From: Phycisphaerales bacterium
Lineage (GTDB): Bacteria; Planctomycetota; Phycisphaerae; UBA1845
Length of the DNA: 64,000 nucleotides
Direction of reading: 5' to 3'
Assembly (NCBI GenBank): GCA_020852275.1
Contig: JADZBE010000032.1
Span: 124,001 to 188,000 of the forward strand
Both the position numbers and the translations under genes were made by a program. Below, one piece after another: positions 7,817 to 15,968 of the stretch. Position 1 is the first letter of the stretch; every line of letters begins with the position of its first letter. The notes beneath the pieces were generated by a model. It worked only from the letters and a program-made list of their open reading frames with translations. It searched no databases and was not told the origin of the DNA.

Positions 7817-8653
7817 TCAGTTCAGCTCCACCATTCTGCGTTTCACTTCCTGCGCCACGTCGCTGAGCGCCCGCCCCTCGTCCTCGTCGAGCACGTAGCG
7901 CTGCGCCGCATGAAGCACTTCCGCCGCCTCGCGGAACTGACCCGCCAGCGAGAGCACACGCCCCAGCTCCGCCCGAAGCACCACCTCCTCCGGCACCACG
8001 GCCACCATCCGCCGCAGCGTCACGGCCGTGCGCGGGTAGTCGTTGCGCCCCAGATAGCAGGAGTACAGGTTGCCCAGCGAACGCCGCAGGATGTACAGAT
8101 TGTCCACGGGCGCCAGCGCGTCGGGGCTGATGCGGTCCGCGCCGCCGAGCGTGGCCGCCAACATGCCGCGCACCTCCGCCTCGGTATGGATCAGCCCCGC
8201 GCGAAACGGGTCGATGTACAACTCGTGCTCGAGGTCCATGTGCCGGATGAGAAAATGCCCTGGCGCGCCGATGCCGAACATGCGCCAGCCCAGCGCGGCG
8301 GCCACGTCCAGCCAGATCGTCGAAAGCGTGATGGGGATGCCGCGGCGGCGTTCGATGACGCGATTGAGGTAGCTGTTCTCGGGGTTGTGGTAGTCGTCAA
8401 GGTCCACGCCGACCAGGCGCTCCTCGTCCACGAGGATCGTGCGCAAGGCTTCGACCTGGTCCATCGGCGTCGGCGCCGACATCGCGGCCACGCGGTTGGC
8501 GGCTTGATCGAGGAAGGCGAAGTGTATCCGCGGATCGAGCTTCGGATATTCGTCGGCGGCGTACAGCAGGGCGGCCTCGGCAAGGCGGATTTCGTCCGCG
8601 GGGCGCCGGACGTACTCATCGAAGGGATGCCGCGTGGTGCTCACGAACCGCAT
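7817..8653 (-). CDS. SirB1-family transglutaminase-like/TPR protein
   Basis: A 278-residue protein of the SirB1/transglutaminase-like plus TPR type. The N-terminal part (DEIRLAEAALLYAADEYPKLD, LDQAANRVAAM) leads to the hallmark PENSYLNRVIERRRGIPITLSTIWLDVAAALG and GIGAPGHFLIRH, with AELYIDPF-like HELYIDPFRAG. The C-terminus has helix pairs typical of a TPR (YDYPRTAVTLRRMVAVVPEEVVLRAELGRVLSLAGQFREAAEVL). The catalytic Cys of true transglutaminases is not obvious, so enzymatic activity is doubtful. ATG 8653 precedes the conserved start; the frame extends further without conservation. It shares direction with the pilin cluster but is 379 bp from it. Confidence 0.8.
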   Translation of the reverse strand: MRFVSTTRHPFDEYVRRPADEIRLAEAALLYAADEYPKLDPRIHFAFLDQAANRVAAMSAPTPMDQVEALRTILVDEERLVGVDLDDYHNPENSYLNRVIERRRGIPITLSTIWLDVAAALGWRMFGIGAPGHFLIRHMDLEHELYIDPFRAGLIHTEAEVRGMLAATLGGADRISPDALAPVDNLYILRRSLGNLYSCYLGRNDYPRTAVTLRRMVAVVPEEVVLRAELGRVLSLAGQFREAAEVLHAAQRYVLDEDEGRALSDVAQEVKRRMVELN

Positions 8654-8743
8654 TCTACGCGAAGCACGGGGAGCAGGAAAAGCAGCGGGGGCCGTCAGGC
8701 GGGGCGCTGCCGGCTCGTCAGCCTTCCTGGGGTGAACGGCAGG

Positions 8744-8778
8744 GTGGCATGCTCTCGCTGTACTCAGCGTGAGCATGT
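8744..8778. repeat. GGGTGGCA-type hairpin
   Basis: GGGTGGCA leads into a 13-bp stem, CATGCTC then CGCTG against CAGCG then GAGCATG, with one T-T mismatch and a TACT loop. It ends in GTTTCC, too short a T-run for a terminator. It is the only structure seen in the 379-bp gap 8654-9032. Confidence 0.6.
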
Positions 8779-9032
8779 TTCCGAGTGCGTACGCATCTGA
8801 CGAAGGGGGGCTGCCATCCTGAGCCGGTCCGCAGAACCCGTCACTTCTGGGTCGCGGCGTTGACGCAGCTTGATTGCCGGTCGAAAACGAAGGGACGTGT
8901 GGATCGCCGAAGCCGGGAAAGGGGATACTCGAATGGCCCGGCCGGAGGCGTCGCGAGCAGCCGGCATCGATGCGCGAGTCAGAAAGCCCGAACCGCCAGC
9001 GACCAACTGCTACGAGGCACGATGCACAGGCT

Positions 9033-10709
9033 TCACGGCGCGACGGTCAGCGTGCGGACGGAGATGTCCACGACGGGCGGACTGCCGTCGAACGCCAGCG
9101 GCTCGCCCGCGCCGCGACCGCCCTGCACCGGCGGCGGAAAGACCCAGACCGTGCGCAGCCGCTCGCAATCGTCGAGGTGGCGATTCGATGGAACGTTCCA
9201 CGGCGGCTTCTTAAAGGAATCGCACGGGCTGCAATCCGGATCCTTGGACGGATCGCAGGCGGAGATCGAATCCTCGTCGCCGAAGTTGATGCCCTTGTCT
9301 TCGATCACGATCTCGCGATCGAGCGTGAGGTGCGCCACGGTGTCGTCATCGGTGAGTCGGCGCTTCTCCACGCGGTAGATCTGCCCGCTCAGCTCGTCGA
9401 TGAAGATCGTGCCGCGGTCGAAGAGATCCACCGCCCAGGACGGCGACGTGTCGTCGATGCGACCCAGGCTCGCGTCGTTCACCGTGATCTCCGTGGCCAC
9501 GCCCGTCGGGCATTTTCGCGGGTCGTTGTCATCGGGATCGGCGCACCGGGCCCGGCTGCCGAGCTTCTCGGGCAGCAGCACCTGGACGCGCCACGGCGAG
9601 GGGAACATCAGGTCCTTGTCCGCGCCCAGCGCCTGGATGGCCGTCGGGCCGTCGCGCAATGCCTCTCGCGGATCGGGATGCGGCACGAACTCCGGATCCT
9701 GCCGGGCGTAGCGCATGTTGGCGCGCGGACGGCGGAGCGTGACGGTGTACACCGTCATGACGCGCGTTTCGTCAATGGACTCTGCGTTGTACGTGCGAAG
9801 CGGTTCGCCGCTGGTTCCATCGCAGCCGTCCTGGTTCAGATCCAGCACGCCCGCGCTGTTCTTGACGTAATCAGTATCGAAACGATAGAACGCCGACCAC
9901 GCGTAGCGCCGCGTCCCCAGGCTGTCGTCCCAGCGCTGGTCCTCCGCCGTCCACTTGGTGAAGTCGGAGGTCGGACGGTTCGGAAGCGGCGGATAGACGC
10001 GATCCTGCAGCGCGACGATCGGCGACAGGAAGGAGCGAATCGGAACGCCGCCCTTGGCTCGCCCGCTGAGGTTGAACTGCAAGTCGTTGTTGGCATTCCC
10101 GTCGATCACGCAGGCCTGTCCGCTGTACTCGTAATCGTAAACGTCGTCGCCGTCCGCCACGCGCACCAGCTCTCCCAGCGTCGTGCGCTCCAGGTCCCAG
10201 ATGTTCTCGGAAACGAACTGACGCTTGCCCTCGAAGAGCACGTTGGCCATGTTGAACGCATGGACGCGAGGAATGGGCGCGCCGGGCGCGCCGTTCGCCT
10301 GCGTGGAGCTGGCGGCCACGGTGGCCGCGCCCTCGCAGGGCGTGCAGTCGCCGATCTTCATCTGATCGCCGGCGAGCAGCACCGCGCTGGGCTCATCCGC
10401 CCCATCGACCTTCAGCAGCGTCTCCAGCGCCTGGTGCGCCGCTTCCTGGCAGCTCAGCGTGGTTGTGTGCTCGGCGAGTTTCCGCGCCGAGAGCCAGGAG
10501 ACCGGGAAGAGCGTGGCCACCATGAGCAGCCCCAGCCCGAGGATGACCACGGCGATCATCATCTCCGCCAGAGAGATGCCGCGTCGCGGACGCCGCAAGG
10601 ATGCGTCGGCGGCGTGTGAGGCGGATGCGGAATACGGCGCGGATGTCACGCGCGGCGCGCGGGCGCCATGTGCAAGGCGGATGCCGGTTGTGCGTGGCTT
10701 TCGTGTCAT
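9033..10709 (-). CDS. Prepilin-type protein with large C-terminal domain (pseudopilin E)
   Basis: A 558-residue protein with a class III signal: a long basic leader, then RRG/ISLAEMMIAVVILGLGLLMVATLF, with Gly at -1 and Glu at +5 for prepilin peptidase. The start of this sequence resembles PilV/GspI minor pilins. The remainder is a very large extracellular part of about 450 residues, rich in Asp and Asn (ADGDDVYDYEYSGQACVID, DPDNDPRKCPTG) with eight or more Cys. It is the last gene of the minus-strand pilus cluster and far longer than classical minor pilins (about 150-250). ATG 10709 starts the basic leader. Structural or adhesive function is inferred. Confidence 0.82.
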   Translation of the reverse strand: MTRKPRTTGIRLAHGARAPRVTSAPYSASASHAADASLRRPRRGISLAEMMIAVVILGLGLLMVATLFPVSWLSARKLAEHTTTLSCQEAAHQALETLLKVDGADEPSAVLLAGDQMKIGDCTPCEGAATVAASSTQANGAPGAPIPRVHAFNMANVLFEGKRQFVSENIWDLERTTLGELVRVADGDDVYDYEYSGQACVIDGNANNDLQFNLSGRAKGGVPIRSFLSPIVALQDRVYPPLPNRPTSDFTKWTAEDQRWDDSLGTRRYAWSAFYRFDTDYVKNSAGVLDLNQDGCDGTSGEPLRTYNAESIDETRVMTVYTVTLRRPRANMRYARQDPEFVPHPDPREALRDGPTAIQALGADKDLMFPSPWRVQVLLPEKLGSRARCADPDDNDPRKCPTGVATEITVNDASLGRIDDTSPSWAVDLFDRGTIFIDELSGQIYRVEKRRLTDDDTVAHLTLDREIVIEDKGINFGDEDSISACDPSKDPDCSPCDSFKKPPWNVPSNRHLDDCERLRTVWVFPPPVQGGRGAGEPLAFDGSPPVVDISVRTLTVAP

Positions 10710-10844
10710 GTCCTGTTCCCGTCTACCGGCAGTGTCGCCGTGCCCAAGCGTCCTCTCAAGGGTTCCCCCAACCCCGTTGCAGCTTCCGCGCGGCTCGTTT
10801 GACCTCCCGCCCGCATTCGAGACTCGTCCACGCGCTTCGTCATA

Positions 10845-10940
10845 GAGCAGTCGCACCATGCGAGGCACTGCTCATGGCGCAGTGGCACACCGGAATGCAC
10901 TGCTCATAGAGCAGTGGCACACCGGGATACACTGCCTACC
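10845..10940. repeat. Hairpin array A, site 2 (three units, 32-bp period)
   Basis: GAGCAG, GCGCAG and GAGCAG cores at 10845, 10877 and 10909, exactly 32 bp apart. The third unit holds the perfect hairpin CACTGCTCATAGAGCAGTG (10898-10916) followed by GCACACCGGGATA. The array lies between two prepilin genes and ends in degenerate TTTCGACTTTCGACG repeats up to 11005. Confidence 0.85.
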
Positions 10941-11007
10941 GGCGCGGCTCTGTTTCAGCTTTCGACGTTTCGACTTTCGACGTTTCAGCTTTCAGTGTTT
11001 CGACTTT

Positions 11008-12090
11008 CTACGCCCCTTCTGTCCCCAGCGGGCCGCGGATGATGTCGCCGGTGGCGTTGCTGATGTAGTAAGGCCGGCCCGTGTCCAGGAGGAACTGGCG
11101 ATGCGCGCCGGTGGACATCTTCTGGTACAGCTCGTCGTCGTACACCACCACGCCGCGCACCGACGGGAAATTCACCGCCGTCGGCTTGCTCTTGATGTCA
11201 GCGGAAATCATGTACACGAGGTTGGTTTTGGTGTTGGCCGAGTCGATCTGCCGGGGATTGGGATCGTCGTTGTTGTTCGCCAGCGAGCCGACGGCGTAGA
11301 GCGCGACGGACGGCTCGACGTGCAGGCCGGTGACGTCGCCGCGGCCCGCGTCCGTGCCGCCGCCTTGGCACTCGTCGTCGGCGTCGTAAATAAGCACGTC
11401 GCGCGAGAGCAGGAGCTGCCCCTGCGAGGAGAAGACGATGGCAAAGTCGTTGCGATGCCGCTGCGGCTCGAGCTGCTCGGAGCTGCTGTAGCCCTGCGGA
11501 TTGTCGAAGTCGTTGTTGGCCAGCTCCACGTCGCTGTAGCGCTCGAAGGAGCCCTTCCTGTCCTGGCTGGGATTGGTCGGCGGCGGCAGCAGGGCGCTGC
11601 TGGGCGCGGCGCGCATGGGCTTGGGCAGCGTGAAGCTCTGACCCGCCACGAGCGCGAAGCGGCGGGTCGAGATCAGATCGGCCCGCACGCCGAACGGCTG
11701 GTCCTGCATCTGATCGCACCGCTTCGTGGTCCCGTCGTCCTCAAAGCGCGCGGAGGACGGCTCGTCCTCCCGCTGGATGAGCGCGATGTGCTGAGTGCCC
11801 GTGGCATCGAGGTAGAAGAACAGACCCGTGTCGGTGTGACCCAGCGCCTTCTGGCGCGCGTTCATCAGCGCTCCGCGGAGGATCGTCTCGGCCTCGGAAA
11901 TCTTCCGCTGCTCCCACATCTGGTTGACGGCAGGGATGGCCACCAGTGCGAGCAGGACGATGATGCCGATGACGACGAGAAGCTCGGTGAGCGTGAAAGC
12001 GCGCCGGCTCGGAGAGCCGCCGGACCGGTGGCTGCTCGGAGAGCAGCCCCACCGGGCGCGCTGGATGTTAGCTGGTGAGAAGTTCATCAT
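11008..12090 (-). CDS. Prepilin-type protein (pseudopilin D)
   Basis: A 360-residue prepilin-like protein. After a 29-residue basic leader comes RRA/FTLTELLVVIGIIVLLALVAIPAV with Glu at +5. The residue before the cleavage point is Ala, not the usual Gly. Residues 55-90 (QRKISEAETILRGALMNARQKALG) continue the N-terminal helix, as in GspH/FimT minor pilins. Then follows a beta-rich domain. AGGGG lies just upstream of the paired ATGs at 12090 and 12087. It is part of the run of five prepilin genes on the minus strand. Confidence 0.82.
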   Translation of the reverse strand: MMNFSPANIQRARWGCSPSSHRSGGSPSRRAFTLTELLVVIGIIVLLALVAIPAVNQMWEQRKISEAETILRGALMNARQKALGHTDTGLFFYLDATGTQHIALIQREDEPSSARFEDDGTTKRCDQMQDQPFGVRADLISTRRFALVAGQSFTLPKPMRAAPSSALLPPPTNPSQDRKGSFERYSDVELANNDFDNPQGYSSSEQLEPQRHRNDFAIVFSSQGQLLLSRDVLIYDADDECQGGGTDAGRGDVTGLHVEPSVALYAVGSLANNNDDPNPRQIDSANTKTNLVYMISADIKSKPTAVNFPSVRGVVVYDDELYQKMSTGAHRQFLLDTGRPYYISNATGDIIRGPLGTEGA

Positions 12091-12214
12091 GACCCCTGCT
12101 CCGAACAATCGGGCGGCGTTCGGTTGATCGCTCTTAGCTCTTAGCGGTTAGCTCCTGGCCAAAACAAGGCGAACCGTGGTTCAAATCCCTGCTTCCAATT
12201 CCCTATGCGCGCCC

Positions 12215-12254
12215 CCGATACCCGATACCCGATACCCGAGCACCCGATACCCGC
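12215..12254. repeat. Heptamer tandem repeat CCCGATA (short copy)
   Basis: About five units of the 7-bp repeat CCCGATA with one CCCGAGCA variant, at the 3' end of the next prepilin gene. A much longer array of the same unit lies at 15836-15963. Confidence 0.85.
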
Positions 12255-12261
12255 CGCCCCC

Positions 12262-13380
12262 TCACTTCCCCTTCGACAGAATCTCCCCCAGCGCCGGATT
12301 GGCATACACGTTGTCAGTGTTGAGCGGGAAGTCCACGCGGTCCTTCGCGGAGTTGTCCAACGTCGTCATCCAGTCGGCGCCAAGGTGCGCCTTGCCCTCC
12401 GCGCCCATGCCGGCCTCCGTGAGCTGCTCGCGCCCGTCCGGCCCCCAGGAGAAGATCACCGGCGCGTCGCCGTTGAGCTTGACGAGGCGCGAGGACACCT
12501 GGTTCCAGCTCCAGTCCGTCTGGTGGTTGCTGGACTGCACGGGATTCGACGCGCGGTAGTCGCGCTGCGCCATGTAGGCGATCGGAACCGCCCAGTTGTC
12601 CACGACATAACGGATGGGTTCGTCGCCGTCGGTGTAGTCGTCGCTGCCGTCGCGGTCGATGTACACCAGCGGCTTGCCGCCCGAGTCATTCGCCACCGGC
12701 TTCCAGTTCCGCGAGGGAATCCTCGCCAGCGTCGAGGCGGCCTCCTCGCTGAACAGCTCGATCGCCAGGACGAGCGCCGCGTTGTCGCGATGCTCGAACT
12801 CCGGCTTCGCCCCGGCGCCCGTGGTGTAAAACTTCATGTCCTCGTACGGCTGCGGAAATGGGTCAGGCCGAATGCCCGCGCCGCCCGGAACCAGCGAACT
12901 TCCGTCCGGCGGTTTCGATTCGGAGCCGGGCAGGCCGTGCCCGCCGAAAACCTCCAACTCGTCCGGAGGGTAATTCCCGTAGCGCCCGGCATACGTCACG
13001 ATGCCCGAGCCGGAGCTTGCCTTCTGCTTCACGGCGCCCAGCGGAGCGGCCTGCTTGAATTGGGTGCAGGCGTCGGCGAGGATCCCCAGCACGGCCTCGG
13101 TGTTCTTCGCCTGCCCCTTGTGAAACGCCCATCCGCCGATGTGCACGATCGCCGCCAGCAGCACCAGAATGATCGCCACCACGACGAGCAGCTCGATCAG
13201 CGTGAAGCCGGCGCGCGGGCGTGGGGAAACATCAACACGTCGAACCGCCGTAGCGGACACACGTCGAAACGTCGAACCGCCGAGACGCCGAGACCTTGAG
13301 AGACTGAAAGCGTCGAACGCCGCAGCGTGAAGATCCGTTTGCGATTGGCAGGCTTGGTTGTGATCTGACCCGGTGGCCAT
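12262..13380 (-). CDS. Prepilin-type protein (pseudopilin C)
   Basis: A 372-residue prepilin-like protein with an unusually long, basic leader of about 57 residues before RAG/FTLIELLVVVAIILVLLAAIVHI (Gly at -1, Glu at +5). The helix is followed by GQAKNTEAVLGILADACTQFKQ, typical of GspG/major-pseudopilin layout, and a large Asp-, Gly- and Pro-rich domain. ATG 13380 has a GGTGAAGG tract upstream; an in-frame ATG at 13407 falls inside octamer repeats. The sequence between 13200 and 13330, coding the leader, is itself repeat-like (CGTCGAACCGCCG), so the long leader may be repeat-derived. Confidence 0.82.
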   Translation of the reverse strand: MATGSDHNQACQSQTDLHAAAFDAFSLSRSRRLGGSTFRRVSATAVRRVDVSPRPRAGFTLIELLVVVAIILVLLAAIVHIGGWAFHKGQAKNTEAVLGILADACTQFKQAAPLGAVKQKASSGSGIVTYAGRYGNYPPDELEVFGGHGLPGSESKPPDGSSLVPGGAGIRPDPFPQPYEDMKFYTTGAGAKPEFEHRDNAALVLAIELFSEEAASTLARIPSRNWKPVANDSGGKPLVYIDRDGSDDYTDGDEPIRYVVDNWAVPIAYMAQRDYRASNPVQSSNHQTDWSWNQVSSRLVKLNGDAPVIFSWGPDGREQLTEAGMGAEGKAHLGADWMTTLDNSAKDRVDFPLNTDNVYANPALGEILSKGK

Positions 13381-13400
13381 GAGTGTGTCGCCTTCACCTT

Positions 13401-13532
13401 TCAGCATTCAGCATTCAGCATTCGCCATCTGCCGCTCGGCGGTTGCGCGCCTGGCCCCTCACTTGCGTGAGGGGTTCTGATTTAAGCATTCAGCCTTCGG
13501 CATTCAGCCTTCGCAATTCGCAATTCGCAATT
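13401..13532. repeat. Octamer repeats flanking a CCCCTCAC hairpin
   Basis: Units of the GAATGCTG/GAATGGCG family (minus-strand reading) at 13401-13428 and 13484-13532 flank a perfect CCCCTCAC-TTGC-GTGAGGGG hairpin at 13455-13474. This tract makes up nearly the whole spacer between two prepilin genes. Confidence 0.8.
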
Positions 13533-13537
13533 TCCCT

Positions 13538-14614
13538 CTAGTCGCTCTTCGCCCAGTTCAGCACGTCATCGCCGGTGCCGTAGATGAGGTCCGGTCCGGC
13601 GCTGACCAATAGGAAAGCGTCCTTGCGCACCGGCTCGTTGCGCGCCTTGACCGACCTGTCCCACACGAACCGCGCGAACGAGTTGTCGAACGAGGTCATC
13701 GAAATATCGCTGGTCGAGTCATTGTTCTTGGGAACGGCCTTGGGGTGCGTGTTCTTGTAGATGCGGTGATAGTAGCCCGCCGCGTCGGCCAGCTCACCGC
13801 CGCCGAAGTCCACGCCCTTGCCGTTGTACTGCGTGTCGAGGGTATCGTCGCGCCCGGTGAACACGGCGTTGTCCTCCAGCGCGTACACGCCGCCGCAGGC
13901 GCCGGCGTCCGTGTCCAGACCACACAGCGACTTGGCCGCGGGGTTGGCGCGGTAGTAGAGAATCGGCGCGTCCCACGGATCGACGAAGAACCGTTGCCGC
14001 TGCGAGGCTACGGACGGGTTGTCGTGCGGCACGGCGCCGCCGGCGTTGACCAATGTTTCGAGCGTGGAAACCCGCCCGCGCGCCGACTGATCCACGAAGC
14101 CGTTGCCGCTGCCGTAGCGCGTCCACTTCGCCTGGCCGGTGGTGGGATCGAGAGCGTACATCCCCGGCGGCGTCTTGGTCGCGTCCGCGTGGGTGTTGTC
14201 CGCCCACATGCCGTCGTTGTCGGGATCCTTGAAGCCCGGCGGACCGAGGAGGTCGGCGCCGAGCAGCGCCTGAACGAGCAGGTGCGCGCCGCCGATCAGC
14301 GGGTCGCGGCTGCGGTCCGGATCGTTGCTGCTGGTCGTCGCGCCGGGGTCGGCGATGAGCTGCACGTCCTTCTCGCCGCTGCCGTCCATGTAGTCGCTGC
14401 GCGACGGGGGATAGCTGCCGCCCAGCGCCTGCTCGCCGCGGTACACTTCGATGCCCGTCTCCAGCGACGTCATCTCCGCCTGCGCGGCCGCGACCTTCGC
14501 CCGCGTGCGCGCGGCGCTGATGGCCGGGATGAGGATGGCGATCAGGATGCCGATGATCAGGATCACCACCAGCAGCTCGATCAGCGTGAATGCCTTGTTG
14601 TGCCTGCGATTCAT
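13538..14614 (-). CDS. Prepilin-type protein (pseudopilin B)
   Basis: A 358-residue prepilin-like protein with a short leader MNRRHNKA, then FTLIELLVVILIIGILIAILIPAI (Ala at -1, Glu at +5). The post-helix RTRAKVAAAQAEMTSLETGIEVYRGE matches the major-pseudopilin (GspG-like) pattern. The C-terminal domain carries Asp/Asn-rich loops (PGFKDPDNDGMWADN, DTDAGACGG) reminiscent of the calcium-binding loops of GspG, and ends with SAGPDLIYGTGDDV. GGGGGA lies 7 bases before the ATG. Its stop is 54 bases downstream of a paralogue's layout partner (pseudopilin A). Confidence 0.87.
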   Translation of the reverse strand: MNRRHNKAFTLIELLVVILIIGILIAILIPAISAARTRAKVAAAQAEMTSLETGIEVYRGEQALGGSYPPSRSDYMDGSGEKDVQLIADPGATTSSNDPDRSRDPLIGGAHLLVQALLGADLLGPPGFKDPDNDGMWADNTHADATKTPPGMYALDPTTGQAKWTRYGSGNGFVDQSARGRVSTLETLVNAGGAVPHDNPSVASQRQRFFVDPWDAPILYYRANPAAKSLCGLDTDAGACGGVYALEDNAVFTGRDDTLDTQYNGKGVDFGGGELADAAGYYHRIYKNTHPKAVPKNNDSTSDISMTSFDNSFARFVWDRSVKARNEPVRKDAFLLVSAGPDLIYGTGDDVLNWAKSD

Positions 14615-14668
14615 GTGAAGTCCCCCGATGCGGATGGCTCCGCGAAGTCTCCAGCGCCCCCGGCCGCG

Positions 14669-15742
14669 TCACGTACCCGGCAGGTTGGACACGTCGTCCA
14701 CCGTGCCGTACAGCCCGTCGGCGCCGGGGCTGAGCAGGATGTAGGAATCCCCGTTGCGGGCGCGCATCGGCCAGTTCTGCTTGTTCTGCTGGTTGGCGTC
14801 GTGCGCCGCTTCGTCATGGATGTAGTTGGCGAACGTCTTCTTGTACTCGTCGATCTCTTCAGCCTTGAGCAGGTGCCCCATGGCCGTGATGGCGTGCATT
14901 CCGCCGTCCGGCCCGCCGGCGAAGTTCCAGCCGGGCGTGGCGCCACTGCCGTCCGGGTTGGCGCCGAAGCCGGTGAAGCCGCGGTTGTCCTGGTGGAAGT
15001 AGAAGGGCGGCCCGCCCTCATCCGAGTAGTCGTGGTCGAACTTGTGCTCATCCTCGAGCAGGTTTCGCGTCGAGGCCGCGCGATTCGAGGCGTAGTACAG
15101 GATGGGCGTGTCGAAGTTGTCAAGGATGACCGGGAGGTTCTTCATGTCGTCCCAGTCGGGGAAGAGGGTGGTCATGGCGGCGGGCTGCGAGCCGCCCAGC
15201 TCCTCCGTCTCCAGCAGGCGGAGCTTGCCGGGGTCCATGTACAGCGTCGAGCGCTGCAGCAGGTGACCGTTGGTATCCGGCTCGTACCACTCCCAAGGCT
15301 TGGCTTTCTTATCCTTCGGCACGGAACTGGGGCGGACGTAGCCGTTGAAGTCCAGCCCCATCAGCATGACGGGCAGGATCTGGGCGCCGTACACGTGCGG
15401 CTTGCTCTGGATGAACGGGAACCGCCCCTCGGCGCTCTCCTGCTCGGTGAACACGGGGTTGTTCTGGTCGTCGAGGAGGACGGGGTGCGAGAACGACGGC
15501 GGATAGCCGTTGGTCCGCGTGAAGTCCCGCTCGTTCTCGTTCTTGAACAGCTCCAGCGACGTGCCGATCGCCCGGACGGTGCCCGCGGTCGAGGCGCTCT
15601 TGGCCTGCCGCTGCGCCGCGTTGAGCGAAGGTATCAGGATGGCGATGAGGATCCCGATGATGAAGATGACGGTCAGCAGTTCGATCAGCGTGAACGCGGC
15701 GACCGGCCTGCGAACGGACCGCCTCAATGGCTGAAATCTCAT
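14669..15742 (-). CDS. Prepilin-type protein (pseudopilin A)
   Basis: A 357-residue paralogue of pseudopilin B. The leader is basic (MRFQPLRRSVRRPVAA), then FTLIELLTVIFIIGILIAILIPSL with Ala at -1 and Glu at +5. QRQAKSASTAGTVRAIGTSLELFKNE follows and the C-terminus has LLSPGADGLYGTVDDV, matching the end of pseudopilin B. ATG 15742 was chosen because it opens the basic leader; an upstream ATG at 15796 adds 18 unlikely residues. It is the first prepilin gene after the PilC/GspF gene, separated from it by the long CCCGATA array. Confidence 0.87.
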   Translation of the reverse strand: MRFQPLRRSVRRPVAAFTLIELLTVIFIIGILIAILIPSLNAAQRQAKSASTAGTVRAIGTSLELFKNENERDFTRTNGYPPSFSHPVLLDDQNNPVFTEQESAEGRFPFIQSKPHVYGAQILPVMLMGLDFNGYVRPSSVPKDKKAKPWEWYEPDTNGHLLQRSTLYMDPGKLRLLETEELGGSQPAAMTTLFPDWDDMKNLPVILDNFDTPILYYASNRAASTRNLLEDEHKFDHDYSDEGGPPFYFHQDNRGFTGFGANPDGSGATPGWNFAGGPDGGMHAITAMGHLLKAEEIDEYKKTFANYIHDEAAHDANQQNKQNWPMRARNGDSYILLSPGADGLYGTVDDVSNLPGT

Positions 15743-15835
15743 GGCACTACGGCTCCAAAAGCGGACGTTGCTTGCTGCGATATTCACGAACTCCAATCAC
15801 AGCAACACCCCTCGCAAACACACAAATCCGCCCCC

Positions 15836-15963
15836 CCGATACCCGTTCACCCGATACCCGATACCCGATACCCGATACCCGATACCCGATACCCGATACC
15901 CGAGTACCCGAGTACCCGATACCCGAGTACCCGATACCCGAGCACCCGATACCCGAGTACCCG
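15836..15963. repeat. Heptamer tandem repeat CCCGATA (long array)
   Basis: About 17 tandem 7-bp units. The run is dominated by CCCGATA, with CCCGAGTA and CCCGAGCA (8 bp) interspersed toward the right end. The array fills the spacer between pseudopilin A and the stop of the PilC/GspF gene. It reads as TRYPIPD repeats on the plus strand, but nothing supports translation. Confidence 0.92.
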
Positions 15964-15968
15964 CCCCT

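Noticed and set aside
12121..12205. Possible tRNA (GGTTCAAATCC resembles a T-loop)
   Set aside because: The flanking bases do not pair as a five-base T-stem and no acceptor or anticodon arms can be drawn.
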